Source of the DNA: Chitinophagaceae bacterium
GTDB lineage: Bacteria; Bacteroidota; Bacteroidia; Chitinophagales; Chitinophagaceae
Assembly: GCA_009996675.1 (NCBI GenBank)
Contig: JAACZQ010000019.1
Span: 1 to 64,000, forward strand
Direction: 5' to 3'
Length of the DNA: 64,000 nucleotides
In this document: piece after piece, positions 48,882-58,830 of the stretch
Layout of the letters: every line of letters starts with the position of its first letter
Position numbering within the stretch: the first letter of the stretch is position 1
Translations under genes and position numbers: made by a program
The notes under the pieces: generated by a model
Told to the model about the DNA's origin: nothing
Database searches by the model: none
Seen by the model: the letters and a program-made list of their open reading frames with translations, nothing else

Positions 48882-50159
48882 CTAAAAACTTATCGTAAAA
48901 CTATGGTAAGCACCATCAAAGTGGTAAGTGATAATCCATCCGTACCGGTCGGTAATTTTTTTAACAATCGCCAGCCCAAGTCCGCTTCCCTGCTCCTGAT
49001 CATTGGCTCGGAAAAAACGGTTAAACAGGCGGCCCTTATCCAATTCGGTCAAAGGACCTGTATTTTGCACCAGGAGCCGCTGATGCTGTAACTGCACCCG
49101 GATAATTCCGCCACTGGCATTATGTTTCAGTGCATTAGACAAAAGGTTTCGCAGCAAAACCTCCAGCAGTACCTGGTTGGCCTGTACGCTTATGCTTTCC
49201 CACTCCTGTTTTTCAATAGTAATATTTTTTTCCCTGGCCAGTTCTTCCAGAAAATCCAGTTGCTTCTCCAGCAAAACAGCCAGATTATGGCTACCCGTGT
49301 CTTGATACTGGTCATATTCCAGGCGCGATAATAACAGCAGATTCTTATTCAAATAATGGAGCCGGTAGATCGTTTCACTCAGCTTCGACAATTCTGCAAG
49401 TTGCTCCTGAGTGAGTTTTTCATCTTGTATAAGATTATCCAGTCGCCCCTGCAATACAGCCAGTGGCGTTTGTAATTCATGTGCCGCATTTTCAACAAAC
49501 TCTTTCTGATCCCTGTAAATGGTCACATTCCGTTCAATAAGCTTTTCCGATACTTCCTTCAACCGGTGAAATTCATCAATATCGCTTTCAGGCAGATCAG
49601 GCATTTCCGGTTTATCAACTTTAAATCCTTCCAAAGCCGACAGCATCGCATAATAGGGCTTCCAAAGTTTACGGGTTACCCGTCCGGATAAAATCATCAT
49701 ACCAACAATCAGCAGGATCAAAATAGACACATACAGGGAAACGATATTGTACACCATATCCATATTATCCAACAGATTTTCCCTTGCATAAAATAATTTT
49801 CGTGTACCGTTGATCTGTAAAGGTGCATATAACTCCCGGTAGGGTTCCTGGTCGCCATCCATGATATTAAGATGACTGGCATTTGAAAACCAGGGCTTTG
49901 TTATGCTGCCGGTATCTGGTAATATCTGCTGGTCACGGTTCCACTCGTTCCACTTTTCAATATCACTGATCTGAAAACCAGGAAGTGTATACCGTTCAAA
50001 CTCATGTAATCGCAGTAACAATGCTTCCTCTGCTTCTGCCCTGTGCCAGTGTTCAGTGAAGACATAAAAAACAGGAGCTGTTACCATCAGCACCAGCAAT
50101 GAAAAAACCAGGTATTTCCGAAGGGTGGTATGTAATAACTGTTTTCTCATTCCGTCCAT
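48882..50159 (-). CDS. Sensor histidine kinase
   Basis: Two TM helices, H-box 'EFVENAAHELQTPLAVLQGRL', N-box 'LLRNLLSNALKHN', G-box 'GSGLGLAIVKKI'. Confidence 0.93.
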   Translation of the reverse strand: MDGMRKQLLHTTLRKYLVFSLLVLMVTAPVFYVFTEHWHRAEAEEALLLRLHEFERYTLPGFQISDIEKWNEWNRDQQILPDTGSITKPWFSNASHLNIMDGDQEPYRELYAPLQINGTRKLFYARENLLDNMDMVYNIVSLYVSILILLIVGMMILSGRVTRKLWKPYYAMLSALEGFKVDKPEMPDLPESDIDEFHRLKEVSEKLIERNVTIYRDQKEFVENAAHELQTPLAVLQGRLDNLIQDEKLTQEQLAELSKLSETIYRLHYLNKNLLLLSRLEYDQYQDTGSHNLAVLLEKQLDFLEELAREKNITIEKQEWESISVQANQVLLEVLLRNLLSNALKHNASGGIIRVQLQHQRLLVQNTGPLTELDKGRLFNRFFRANDQEQGSGLGLAIVKKITDRYGWIITYHFDGAYHSFTISF

Positions 50160-50821
50160 TTATACCCAATGCCATAAACAGTTTTAATGTAGTCGGGGGC
50201 ACCGGCCTGTAATAATTTCTTTTTGAGGTTTTTGATATGCGCATAAATGAAGTCAAAACTAATCATCATATCCGCCATATCACCAGATAAATGTTCTGCA
50301 ATTGCGTTTTTGGATAAAACTCTTTTGCTGTTGCCTACCAGGTAAAGGAGCAGGTCAAACTCTTTTCTTGTTAAAAGCACTGCTTTATCATCCACAAATA
50401 CTTCTTTGCGCAACAAATCGATATTGATCTCGTTAAAGCGGATGATATTATTGCCAGAAAATTTATGCCGTCTGATAATAGCCTGTACCCTGGCCATGAG
50501 TTCCGGCAGGTGAAAGGGTTTGGTGAGGTAATCATCAGCACCTGCATGTAACCCTTCCAGTTTGGTGTCTAATGTATCACGGGCGGAAATAATCAGTACC
50601 CCATCAGTTTTCTGCATAGCACGAAGTTCCCTGAGCAGGGTTATACCATCACCATCTGCAAGCATCAGGTCCAGCAGTATACAATCGTATTCATAAATAC
50701 TTAGCTTATCCAGTGCATTTTTGATATCGTGCACACATTCACATACAAAACCATTACCCGACAGGTAGGTATGCATGGCTTCTGCCAGCTCTCTTTCATC
50801 TTCAATAATGAGCAGCTTCAC
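50147..50821 (-). CDS. OmpR-family response regulator
   Basis: 'MKLLIIEDERELAEAM...DCILLDLMLADGDG', winged-helix C-terminus ending 'YIKTVYGIGYKWTE'. Confidence 0.95.
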   Translation of the reverse strand: MKLLIIEDERELAEAMHTYLSGNGFVCECVHDIKNALDKLSIYEYDCILLDLMLADGDGITLLRELRAMQKTDGVLIISARDTLDTKLEGLHAGADDYLTKPFHLPELMARVQAIIRRHKFSGNNIIRFNEINIDLLRKEVFVDDKAVLLTRKEFDLLLYLVGNSKRVLSKNAIAEHLSGDMADMMISFDFIYAHIKNLKKKLLQAGAPDYIKTVYGIGYKWTE

Positions 50822-50917
50822 GGCTCAAATGTCCGGTTAAATTCTGAAGAAACCCTGAACTGGGCCAAGGGGAGGGATATGCAGTTCTCAGAACGCAGCT
50901 CTCGATTAATACATAGA

Positions 50918-50958
50918 AAAGGGCTTCAGCAGGATTTTTAATCCTGCTGAAGCCCTTT
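50918..50958 (-). terminator. Rho-independent terminator
   Basis: AAAGGGCTTCAGCAGGAT-TTTTA-ATCCTGCTGAAGCCCTTT: 18-bp perfect stem. Confidence 0.85.
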
Positions 50959-51017
50959 CAGTTTTTGGTTTTGGCCTCTCCTACGCGAGTACCGATTGTC
51001 ATTTCAGGTATTGACAA

Positions 51018-53459
51018 CTATCCGCCCAGGCCTGCTGCTCCTTGAGTCCGCTTCCGCTCCTCTTCAGCACCGCCGGGTGTTTGCCTGGCAGCCTTTACCT
51101 TACTGTTACCAAAACGATAACCGAACTGTATCCTGAACTGGCGACTGTCCTGACTGCCATTGGCCTGTAACGACTGCCCAGCGAAATTGCCTTCGGCCGT
51201 CCATTTCAGGGTTTTGAAAAGATCACTAATACTTAGTTTCAGGTTAACACGACCAGCCAGCCACTGTTTCTGAATACCGGCATCCATGCTCCAGATTGAT
51301 CCTGCCCGCAGGCTTCCCTGCCAGACAGATGGACTATTATAAAAACCGCTCAGCTCTGCCGTCCATGTTTTGGCAAACCGTAAGCCATGTTGCATAAACA
51401 GACTGAAAGTTGTTCTGTCCAGCGAGATCTTTCTGCCCGGACCATCATCTAAACGATAGCTGGCGTAATAGGTGTGTACATTGGTAAACAGGCTATAGGG
51501 GCCGTATTGCAGCGGATAGCTGATATTCAATCCCAGCATATCCTGCCGGGCAATATTGCGACTGTACAGATATCCTTTCACACCGGCCGCAGTATCTGCA
51601 ACCTGACCAAACATATCAGTTGTACGACTATAAATGAGTGTTGTATTCAACCTGAATCCGTAGGTATGTGTCAGGCTGATAGATTGTGCATACTGCGGTT
51701 TCAGATCAATGCTTCCTTTGTGAAAAGTATATTCATTGATACGATATTCAAACGGATTGAGGTCCTTGTAAACAGGGCGATCAATACGGCGGCTGTATGC
51801 CAGCGTCCATTGGCTTTTAGAACCGGGTGCCATGGTTACAGAGAGACTGGGAAACAGGTCAAAATAGTTGCGTGAAAAACGACTGGCCAGTTCAGGTGCT
51901 GCTGTGGAATTATGATAGGTAAACAGATCACCCTTAATATTGGTGTATTCCGCACGCACACCAGCCTGCCATGCCCAGTTACGATTATTAAAGCTCCATT
52001 GTGCGTAAGATGCATGAACCTGTTCACGATACGCAAAAGCATTGCTGTGGTGATGATCGAAAGTTTTATCCGACTGATCCACTGCATACTGGTGGAAATT
52101 ATTATCGGTCTGTACAAATGAACTCTTCCCGCCAAAAGACCATTTATGCTTTCCGGCCTGTTTTTCATAATCGGCCTTAAGGGTATAGATGCGTATATCG
52201 GAAGGTGTTTCCAGTGCATAATTACGGGTATACAACAGTTGTTGGTTCACGGGGTCTACAAACCTGTTTGGCTGATCCTGCTTGTTGCGAATATTCAGAT
52301 CAACCCGGTCAGCCTGCATATTCAAGCTATTACCTGCAGAATCGCGGTATTGGTAATTGAGACTATAAACCCACTGATCCTGTTGCTGGGCAGATGCATT
52401 CACCGATTGCATAATAGCCCTGGTAGTTCCGGAAGGAACATATACAATGGGTGATGACCCATTATTATTGGCTTCAGCATCGCTCAGGTTACCGGTAATG
52501 GTAAGCCCCAGCACAGATCTACTGGAAAGTGTAAAATCAGCACCAGCTTTTAACAGGTGTACATCCCCCGACTGTTTGATATCATTCTGCTGATAAAAAG
52601 CGGTATCACCGATTTGCCTGTTGAGGCGAAACTTATTATGCGAAGCATTATGCTGAAAACTGTAATCACTGAACAGGTTTATACCACGGTTGCGGTAGTT
52701 CAGGGAAAAAGACCCATTATAGCGCACACGTGGCGTTACTGCCATACCAGCCTGTACACTACCATTCACACCAAAAGATTTGTTCTTTTTAAGGCGGATA
52801 TGAATAATACCTCCCGAACCTGATGCATCATAAATCGCACCGGGCTGGTTAAGCAGTTCAATACTTTCAATCTGATCGGCAGGAATGGATTTCAGGTAGC
52901 CAACCAACTGTTCGGCAGTAAGTACCACCACACGGTTGTCTACCAAAACCTGCACGCCTGGTTTCCCCTGCATCAGCAGGTTATCGTCTTTATCAACAGT
53001 AATACCCGGCATTTTACGCAATACTTCCAGTGCATGTGCCGAGCTTCTGTGCATGGTACCTGCCACTTGTATAATTGTTTTAGCCGCTTTAACATCAATC
53101 AGTTTTTTCTGCGTTTTTACCGTTACAGCCTGGAGGTTATTGGCTTTAGCGGCCAGCAACAGTTCATGCAGTTGTTTTTCTCCGGTTGTCATTTCAAAGA
53201 TTTCTGTAAACGTACCCACATAACCGATATGGGTTATTTTAAGCAGGTAGTGACCCGGCTTTACATCTTTAAAAAAGTAGTTGCCGTCTTTACTGAGTAT
53301 CGACATAACAGGCAGTGAGTCTTTCGCCTGCAATAATAATACGGTAGCATCGGAAACAGGTTTGCCCTGTTCGTCTGTCAGTTTACCCTTCAAGCTCTGC
53401 GCCATAACCGGTGCAGTGAAGAGTAAAGACAATAAAATAGTGTTCAATATTTTTTTCAT
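51018..53459 (-). CDS. Outer-membrane beta-barrel protein (PF14905-type), paralogue of 45962-48382
   Basis: 'ALEVLRKMPGITVDKDDNLLMQGKPGVQVLVDNRVVVLTAEQLVGYLKSIPADQIESIELLNQPGAIYDASGSGGIIHIRLKKN'. Confidence 0.9.
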   Translation of the reverse strand: MKKILNTILLSLLFTAPVMAQSLKGKLTDEQGKPVSDATVLLLQAKDSLPVMSILSKDGNYFFKDVKPGHYLLKITHIGYVGTFTEIFEMTTGEKQLHELLLAAKANNLQAVTVKTQKKLIDVKAAKTIIQVAGTMHRSSAHALEVLRKMPGITVDKDDNLLMQGKPGVQVLVDNRVVVLTAEQLVGYLKSIPADQIESIELLNQPGAIYDASGSGGIIHIRLKKNKSFGVNGSVQAGMAVTPRVRYNGSFSLNYRNRGINLFSDYSFQHNASHNKFRLNRQIGDTAFYQQNDIKQSGDVHLLKAGADFTLSSRSVLGLTITGNLSDAEANNNGSSPIVYVPSGTTRAIMQSVNASAQQQDQWVYSLNYQYRDSAGNSLNMQADRVDLNIRNKQDQPNRFVDPVNQQLLYTRNYALETPSDIRIYTLKADYEKQAGKHKWSFGGKSSFVQTDNNFHQYAVDQSDKTFDHHHSNAFAYREQVHASYAQWSFNNRNWAWQAGVRAEYTNIKGDLFTYHNSTAAPELASRFSRNYFDLFPSLSVTMAPGSKSQWTLAYSRRIDRPVYKDLNPFEYRINEYTFHKGSIDLKPQYAQSISLTHTYGFRLNTTLIYSRTTDMFGQVADTAAGVKGYLYSRNIARQDMLGLNISYPLQYGPYSLFTNVHTYYASYRLDDGPGRKISLDRTTFSLFMQHGLRFAKTWTAELSGFYNSPSVWQGSLRAGSIWSMDAGIQKQWLAGRVNLKLSISDLFKTLKWTAEGNFAGQSLQANGSQDSRQFRIQFGYRFGNSKVKAARQTPGGAEEERKRTQGAAGLGG

Positions 53460-53523
53460 ATTGTTTGAATTGGTTTTGAATAAAGTGGTTGGGGCTCCGG
53501 TGAATAATTCCGGAATTATTGTG

Positions 53524-54177
53524 TTATAAATGAACGCTGCTCTTTATCGGTACAATGGATGGTGTACAACAATAAACAGATCGTTTCTTCAGATAAGGGC
53601 TGTGGCAATTCCAGCATGGTAAAACTTTACCCCGATCCGTGGGCATACCCATTTCATGGGCCAGCATTTTCTCAGTCAATCGCATATACCGCGCTTCCAG
53701 GGCCAGTTGTCCTTCTTTATTTAGTCCCAATTGCCCCAGGAAACGAAAACCGGCTTTGCGGATACCTTGTTGGGAAGATTTATTTTCAGGTGCATGGATG
53801 ATCCAATACTGTTTTGCCCGGCCACGCTGATCATTAATAATTGCCTGCAATAAGGCAGGATAAATCCCCCGGCCTCTGTATGCTTCCAGGGTTCGGAAGT
53901 TCCACAGATAACGATTACCATTGGGTAATATAAAATCGTGATTCAATTCACCGATACGTGCCCTTCCACTGGCCACCCATCCAAAAGCAACCGGAATACC
54001 TTGCAGGTAAGCAACGTACGCTTCGTGATCATTTGCCAAACGGTGTATGATTTCCGACTCAGGAACCTGTACCAATGCAGATAACATACTTACGTCTCCT
54101 GAATTGGTAATCACAAGTTCGTCTGGTTGCTGAATATCGGGTAATACCTGGTTACTGGTGAGTGTATAGAGCGCCAT
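53524..54177 (-). CDS. GNAT family N-acetyltransferase with Cys-containing C-terminal tail
   Basis: 'WNFRTLEAYRGRGIYPALLQAIINDQRGRAKQYWIIHAPENKSSQQGIRKAGFRFLG'; tail 'PCWNCHSPYLKKRSVYCC'. Confidence 0.75.
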   Translation of the reverse strand: MALYTLTSNQVLPDIQQPDELVITNSGDVSMLSALVQVPESEIIHRLANDHEAYVAYLQGIPVAFGWVASGRARIGELNHDFILPNGNRYLWNFRTLEAYRGRGIYPALLQAIINDQRGRAKQYWIIHAPENKSSQQGIRKAGFRFLGQLGLNKEGQLALEARYMRLTEKMLAHEMGMPTDRGKVLPCWNCHSPYLKKRSVYCCTPSIVPIKSSVHL

Positions 54178-54230
54178 AACAGCGATTTAAAAGTTGGAAA
54201 ATTGGGAGGGGATGCCCCCTCCCGGTTTGT

Positions 54231-54350
54231 TTATGCACAGCCTCCGCAACCGCAGGTACAGCCCTTGCCAGGACAATTATCGCCACAGTTACATTTTGCC
54301 GGTGTTGTTGCAGCATCGCCGCAGATACATTTTTTGGTGGTTGTTTCCAT
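54231..54350 (-). CDS. Small cysteine-rich metallothionein-like protein (39 aa), absent from the supplied ORF track
   Basis: Manual translation METTTKKCICGDAATTPAKCNCGDNCPGKGCTCGCGGCA; 9 Cys in 39 aa with CxC/CxxxC spacing; TACTTTTG -7-like box 41 bp upstream. Confidence 0.75.
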   Translation of the reverse strand: METTTKKCICGDAATTPAKCNCGDNCPGKGCTCGCGGCA

Positions 54351-54390
54351 TTGTTTTAATTTTTTTGTGTGATTAATAATTTGATGATGC

Positions 54391-54398
54391 AAAAGTAT
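54391..54398 (-). promoter_or_regulatory. Candidate -7 element TACTTTTG for the Cys-rich gene
   Basis: Matches TAnnTTTG; no convincing -33. Confidence 0.45.
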
Positions 54399-54466
54399 TC
54401 CGGGGAAACGGGGCGATCTTTACACGATGAAGGGCTCTTTGTACATCATTCCCGGAAACAACCGAT

Positions 54467-55258
54467 ATGCTTTCAAAACCGTCCATACATATTAGTAGTA
54501 CCCGCATGCTGATGGTAGCCCCGCACCGGGATTTTGCCGTGCACCAGCATGCCGTATTACAAGTAACTTTTGCCCTGGATGAGGAACCGTTTGAAGTATG
54601 GACCGAGGCTACGGGCTGGGCGAGTACAACAGGCGTAATCATAGATGCCAATATTCCACATGCCCTGCGGGTACAACAGGGATGGCAGGCTACTACCTGT
54701 ATCATTCCGCAAACTGCACCTGCCAAATGGTTAAAAGAGTCGGTATTACAGGAAGCCCCCGTATTATTATTAAATGGCACTGAGTTTAACCCGGTAAAAG
54801 AAGACCTGCTGAACCTGAGCAGGGCCGTATTACCGGATGGCGAGACTTTTGACGAACTGACCAACCGTATTTATAATTGTCTGCTGAAAAACAAATACCT
54901 GTTTTATCCGATGGATCAGCGCATCCGGTCAGTCTTATTATATATACAGGAGCATATTACAGAAGGGTTGTCGGCCGCAGAACTGGCTGCGCATATCCAT
55001 CTGTCAGAAAACCGCTTCCTGCACCTTTTCAAGGAAAAAATGGGTATACCGGTCAGACAATATATCGTATGGCAGCGCATGGCCACAGCATTTGGCTTTT
55101 TTTTAGCGGGGCGCTCCCTCAAAGAAGCCGCCTATGAATCCGGATTCTCCGATCCTGCTCATTTTACCAGAAGCTTCGTACAGATCAATGGCGTACAGCC
55201 ATCGGCCTACGCCCCCCTGAAGGATCATTTCGCTTTCCGCTACTTCCCGGAAGCCTGA
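54467..55258 (+). CDS. AraC family transcriptional regulator
   Basis: 'GLSAAELAAHIHLSENRFLHLFKEKMGIPVRQYIVWQRMATAFGFFLAGRSLKEAAYESGFSDPAHFTRSFVQINGVQPSAY'. Confidence 0.92.
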   Translation: MLSKPSIHISSTRMLMVAPHRDFAVHQHAVLQVTFALDEEPFEVWTEATGWASTTGVIIDANIPHALRVQQGWQATTCIIPQTAPAKWLKESVLQEAPVLLLNGTEFNPVKEDLLNLSRAVLPDGETFDELTNRIYNCLLKNKYLFYPMDQRIRSVLLYIQEHITEGLSAAELAAHIHLSENRFLHLFKEKMGIPVRQYIVWQRMATAFGFFLAGRSLKEAAYESGFSDPAHFTRSFVQINGVQPSAYAPLKDHFAFRYFPEA

Positions 55259-55368
55259 TACCAGTAAAATAGCAGGTTTATTCAAGTCCGTAACCACTTT
55301 CTACAAGTACTTGCCCCCGGCCTGAATTTATTTTGCAGCTGTATTTAAGCACGCAAATAATAACAGTT

Positions 55369-55515
55369 ATGAGGCAAGAAAAAAGAATAAACCAACCCAT
55401 CAGACAAATCATTGCTAACCGAATGCCATCCTGGGAAATGAGGATATTATTCGGACTACTGATCCTGATGGGTCTTCGCCTGGCAGCCATCGCCTACTAT
55501 TGCATCAATCATTGA
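55369..55515 (+). CDS. Small single-TM protein (48 aa)
   Basis: MRQEKRINQPIRQIIANRMPSWEMRILFGLLILMGLRLAAIAYYCINH; weak, based on position and TM helix. Confidence 0.35.
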   Translation: MRQEKRINQPIRQIIANRMPSWEMRILFGLLILMGLRLAAIAYYCINH

Positions 55516-55535
55516 TTCCAACAGTAATATTCCTT

Positions 55536-56108
55536 ATGAATAATTTACCAACCTTATACATCCGTAATATGGTTTGCCGGCGCTGCCTGCTTACTGTAAG
55601 TCAACTCCTGCAAGAACATCAGCTTCATACCCTGCAGATAGAACTGGGCAGGGTAAAGCTGGCTCATCACCCATCCCACGATCAAATAGAGGCTTTTAAA
55701 AAAGCCCTGCTCGACATTGGTCTTGAAGTGATTGAAAATCGCAACCAGAGAATCATTGAAGGTATTAAGCAGGTGATTCAGGAAGATATAATGGCCGGAC
55801 TTGATAACAGACAAATGAAACTATCGGCTAAAATAGCAGAAAGGTTACACTATGAATTCAGCTACCTGAGTGATATATTTTCTTCAGTGGAAGGGATCAC
55901 CATTGAGAAATATTTTATCCGCCAAAGAGTAGAAAGGGTTAAAGAACTCATCAGTTATGATGAATATTCATTGAGCCAGATCGCTGATCTGACAGGCTTC
56001 AGCAGTGTTCATCACCTCTCAACCCAATTCAAAAAAATTACAGGTATTACACCATCGCAATACAAACAATCACAATCGGCCAGAACTCCACTGGATATGG
56101 TTGCCTGA
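55536..56108 (+). CDS. HMA-like domain fused to AraC-type HTH
   Basis: N-terminal 'LYIRNMVCRRCLLTVSQLLQ' (CxxC, HMA-like fold pattern) and 'YSLSQIADLTGFSSVHHLSTQFKKITGITPSQYK'. Confidence 0.75.
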   Translation: MNNLPTLYIRNMVCRRCLLTVSQLLQEHQLHTLQIELGRVKLAHHPSHDQIEAFKKALLDIGLEVIENRNQRIIEGIKQVIQEDIMAGLDNRQMKLSAKIAERLHYEFSYLSDIFSSVEGITIEKYFIRQRVERVKELISYDEYSLSQIADLTGFSSVHHLSTQFKKITGITPSQYKQSQSARTPLDMVA

Positions 56109-56130
56109 AATGTAAAACAGAACAATTAGT

Positions 56131-56529
56131 ATGAGCTCAGGCCTTTTTATTTCATCCGCTTCCGTAAAGCGACTCATTCGCAACACACTCATCAATGAAC
56201 CAGAGATTTTTTCACCGGGACATCTCGAGACAATCCTGAGCCGGTATTTTGATATCCCGTTTACTGAGCTTGACAGGGACTTCACCAATACTGAGGGATA
56301 TAGCATCAGTCAGTTTGTAGCAGAATGCCGGATTGACAAAGCCAAGGAACTGATTGTATACAGTTCAGAGTGCCTGCCGGAGATAGCCAGTAAGCTGGGT
56401 TTTGCATCAGAAGCCATACTTGGAGATACCATACTGCAGCAAACAGGCCTGCATATACAACACTATCTCGGTATCCGGAACGAACGGCAGCAAAACACTT
56501 ATATCCTGAAGATTACTGCACGCAGGTAA
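56131..56529 (+). CDS. Divergent AraC-type HTH protein
   Basis: 'RIDKAKELIVYSSECLPEIASKLGFASEAILGDTILQQTGLHIQHYLG' resembles a degenerate AraC HTH. Confidence 0.6.
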   Translation: MSSGLFISSASVKRLIRNTLINEPEIFSPGHLETILSRYFDIPFTELDRDFTNTEGYSISQFVAECRIDKAKELIVYSSECLPEIASKLGFASEAILGDTILQQTGLHIQHYLGIRNERQQNTYILKITARR

Positions 56530-56562
56530 GCCGCATGGCTTCAGGATACAGCCTACACAGTG

Positions 56563-57270
56563 TTAGGCTAATCCTTTCATCACCAGTACTGCGAGTACAG
56601 CGCCAATAACCGGACCGATCACGGGTATCCAGGCATAGGCCCAGTCGCTGCTGCCTTTATATTTGGCAGGCAGTATGGCATGTGCTATCCGGGGACCCAG
56701 GTCACGCGCTGGGTTGATGGCATAACCGGTTGTACCACCTAATGATAAGCCAATGGCCAGCACCAACAGGGCAACGGGTAATGCATCCAGCGCCCCGAGG
56801 CTGTTTTGCGGAGAAACGATATACAACACCCCGAGAATCAGCACAAAACTACCGATGATTTCAGAGAGGAGATTACTGAATGTATTACGGATAGCCGGTC
56901 CGGTAGCATAAACTGCGAGTATAGTTCCGGCATCGGTGGTTTCATCAAAATGTTTTTTATACATGGCCCAAACCAGTACTGCACCGGTAAAAGCACCGGC
57001 GATCTGCATACCGATATACATAGGAACATCCTGCCAGGGAAATTTCTCAGCCGTGGCCAGTGCAATCGTTACAGCAGGATTCAGGTGCGCACCACTGAAA
57101 GGAGCAGCAATATAAACACCTACAAAAACAGCCATGGCCCAGCCAAGGGTGATAACAATCCATCCGCTGTTATGTCCTTTTGTCTTATTCAATATTACAT
57201 TGGCAACTACGCCATTACCCAGTACAATAAGCATGGCCGTACCAATGAATTCGCCCAGTAAAGCAGTCAT
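56563..57270 (-). CDS. glpF: MIP family glycerol facilitator/aquaporin
   Basis: NPA motifs 'GAHLNPAVTIALA' and 'GYAINPARDLGPR' (the D after NPAR favours glycerol facilitator); start set at MTALLGEFIG. Confidence 0.9.
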   Translation of the reverse strand: MTALLGEFIGTAMLIVLGNGVVANVILNKTKGHNSGWIVITLGWAMAVFVGVYIAAPFSGAHLNPAVTIALATAEKFPWQDVPMYIGMQIAGAFTGAVLVWAMYKKHFDETTDAGTILAVYATGPAIRNTFSNLLSEIIGSFVLILGVLYIVSPQNSLGALDALPVALLVLAIGLSLGGTTGYAINPARDLGPRIAHAILPAKYKGSSDWAYAWIPVIGPVIGAVLAVLVMKGLA

Positions 57271-57301
57271 GATCTTGGATTTAGTTATGGTTGAATTAGG
57301 A

Positions 57302-58792
57302 TTATACTGTAAATGCCTGTGCCGCACGAATGGCGCGCCCCCAGTTCTGTTTTAACGAATCAGATACCACAGCATCCATGGTGGGAACAAAAGCAGCATC
57401 TTTCTGCCAGTATTGTTCCAGCTCATCCAGGTCTTTCCAGAAACCAATTGCCAGCCCTGCCAGGTATGCTGCACCCAATGCTGTGGTTTCGGTAATACGT
57501 GGCCGGACCACGGTGGTATTCAATATATCGCTTTGAAACTGCATGAGTGCATTGTTCACGGTTGCACCGCCATCTACCCGCACTTCTTTAATATGAATAC
57601 CGGCATCGGCTTCCATCGCTTTCAGTACATCCATGGTTTGAAATGCAATACTCTCAACAGCAGCCCTGGCCACATGTGCATCAGTCGTGCCGCGGGTAAT
57701 GCCAATGATCAGTCCACGTGCTTCCTGGTTCCAGTAAGGTGCTCCCAGACCGGTAAAAGCCGGAACCATATACACCCCACCGTTATCCGTTACTTTACCA
57801 GCCAGCGCTTCCACTTCACCGGAGCTTTGAATCAATCGTAAACCATCACGCAACCATTGTACCACCGCCCCCGCAATAAATACACTGCCTTCCAGTGCAT
57901 ACTGTACTTTCCCATTGATCTTCCAACCAATAGTAGTAAGTAAATTGTTCTGTGAGGCCACAGGCTTCTCTCCCGTATTCATGAGCATAAAACAACCGGT
58001 ACCATAGGTATTCTTTACCATGCCCGACTGTGTACACATCTGACCAAATAATGCAGCCTGCTGATCACCAGCTATACCCGCTACAGGTATATCAGCTGCC
58101 GTTAAAATATGCTGGGTATGCCCATATACTTCACTGCTTGACTTTACCGTAGGCAGCATAGCAGCTGGAATACCATATAATTCCAGCAATTCAATATCCC
58201 ATTGAAGTGTATGGATATTAAACATCATGGTTCTGCTGGCATTGGACACATCTGTAGCATGCACTTTCCCATTGGTCAGTTTCCAGAGAAGCCAGGTATC
58301 AATGGTGCCAAAACATAGTTCACCCTTCTCGGCTTTTTCCCTCGCTCCGGGAACATGTTCCAGTATCCAGCGTAATTTAGTAGCAGAAAAATAAGAATCG
58401 GTAACCAGTCCGGTCTTCTCACGGATCACTACATCCTTACCGGATGCCTTCAGCTCATTACAATAAGCCGCCGTACGTTTATCCTGCCATACAATGGCGT
58501 TATACACAGGTTGACCTGTATGCCGATCCCAAACCACTGTTGTCTCCCGTTGATTGGTAATACCAATGGCTGCTACATCGTGAATAGTAATACCGGCTTT
58601 GACAACCGCTTCGGTTGCCACACCCAGCTGGGTACTCCAGATTTCATTGGCATCATGTTCAACCCAGCCCGGCTGCGGAAAAATCTGGGTAAATTCTTTC
58701 TGGGCTACCGCTACGATATTGCTTTGTTTATCGAAAATAATAGCACGGGAGCTGGTTGTGCCCTGATCGAAGGCGAGAATGTATTTTGGCAT
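57302..58792 (-). CDS. glpK: Glycerol kinase
   Basis: '[18 protein letters not shown]', '[31 protein letters not shown]', '[14 protein letters not shown]'. Confidence 0.96.
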   Translation of the reverse strand: MPKYILAFDQGTTSSRAIIFDKQSNIVAVAQKEFTQIFPQPGWVEHDANEIWSTQLGVATEAVVKAGITIHDVAAIGITNQRETTVVWDRHTGQPVYNAIVWQDKRTAAYCNELKASGKDVVIREKTGLVTDSYFSATKLRWILEHVPGAREKAEKGELCFGTIDTWLLWKLTNGKVHATDVSNASRTMMFNIHTLQWDIELLELYGIPAAMLPTVKSSSEVYGHTQHILTAADIPVAGIAGDQQAALFGQMCTQSGMVKNTYGTGCFMLMNTGEKPVASQNNLLTTIGWKINGKVQYALEGSVFIAGAVVQWLRDGLRLIQSSGEVEALAGKVTDNGGVYMVPAFTGLGAPYWNQEARGLIIGITRGTTDAHVARAAVESIAFQTMDVLKAMEADAGIHIKEVRVDGGATVNNALMQFQSDILNTTVVRPRITETTALGAAYLAGLAIGFWKDLDELEQYWQKDAAFVPTMDAVVSDSLKQNWGRAIRAAQAFTV

Positions 58793-58830
58793 GGCAAACG
58801 TTGGTTATTAATCCGTACCGGGAAGATACG

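Noticed and set aside
53559-53801. Plus-strand ORF in the GNAT region
   Set aside because: Antisense shadow of the GNAT gene, no domain evidence.
54194-54376. 60-aa plus-strand ORF listed in the track
   Set aside because: It is antisense to the Cys-rich minus-strand gene; low-complexity and no domain pattern.
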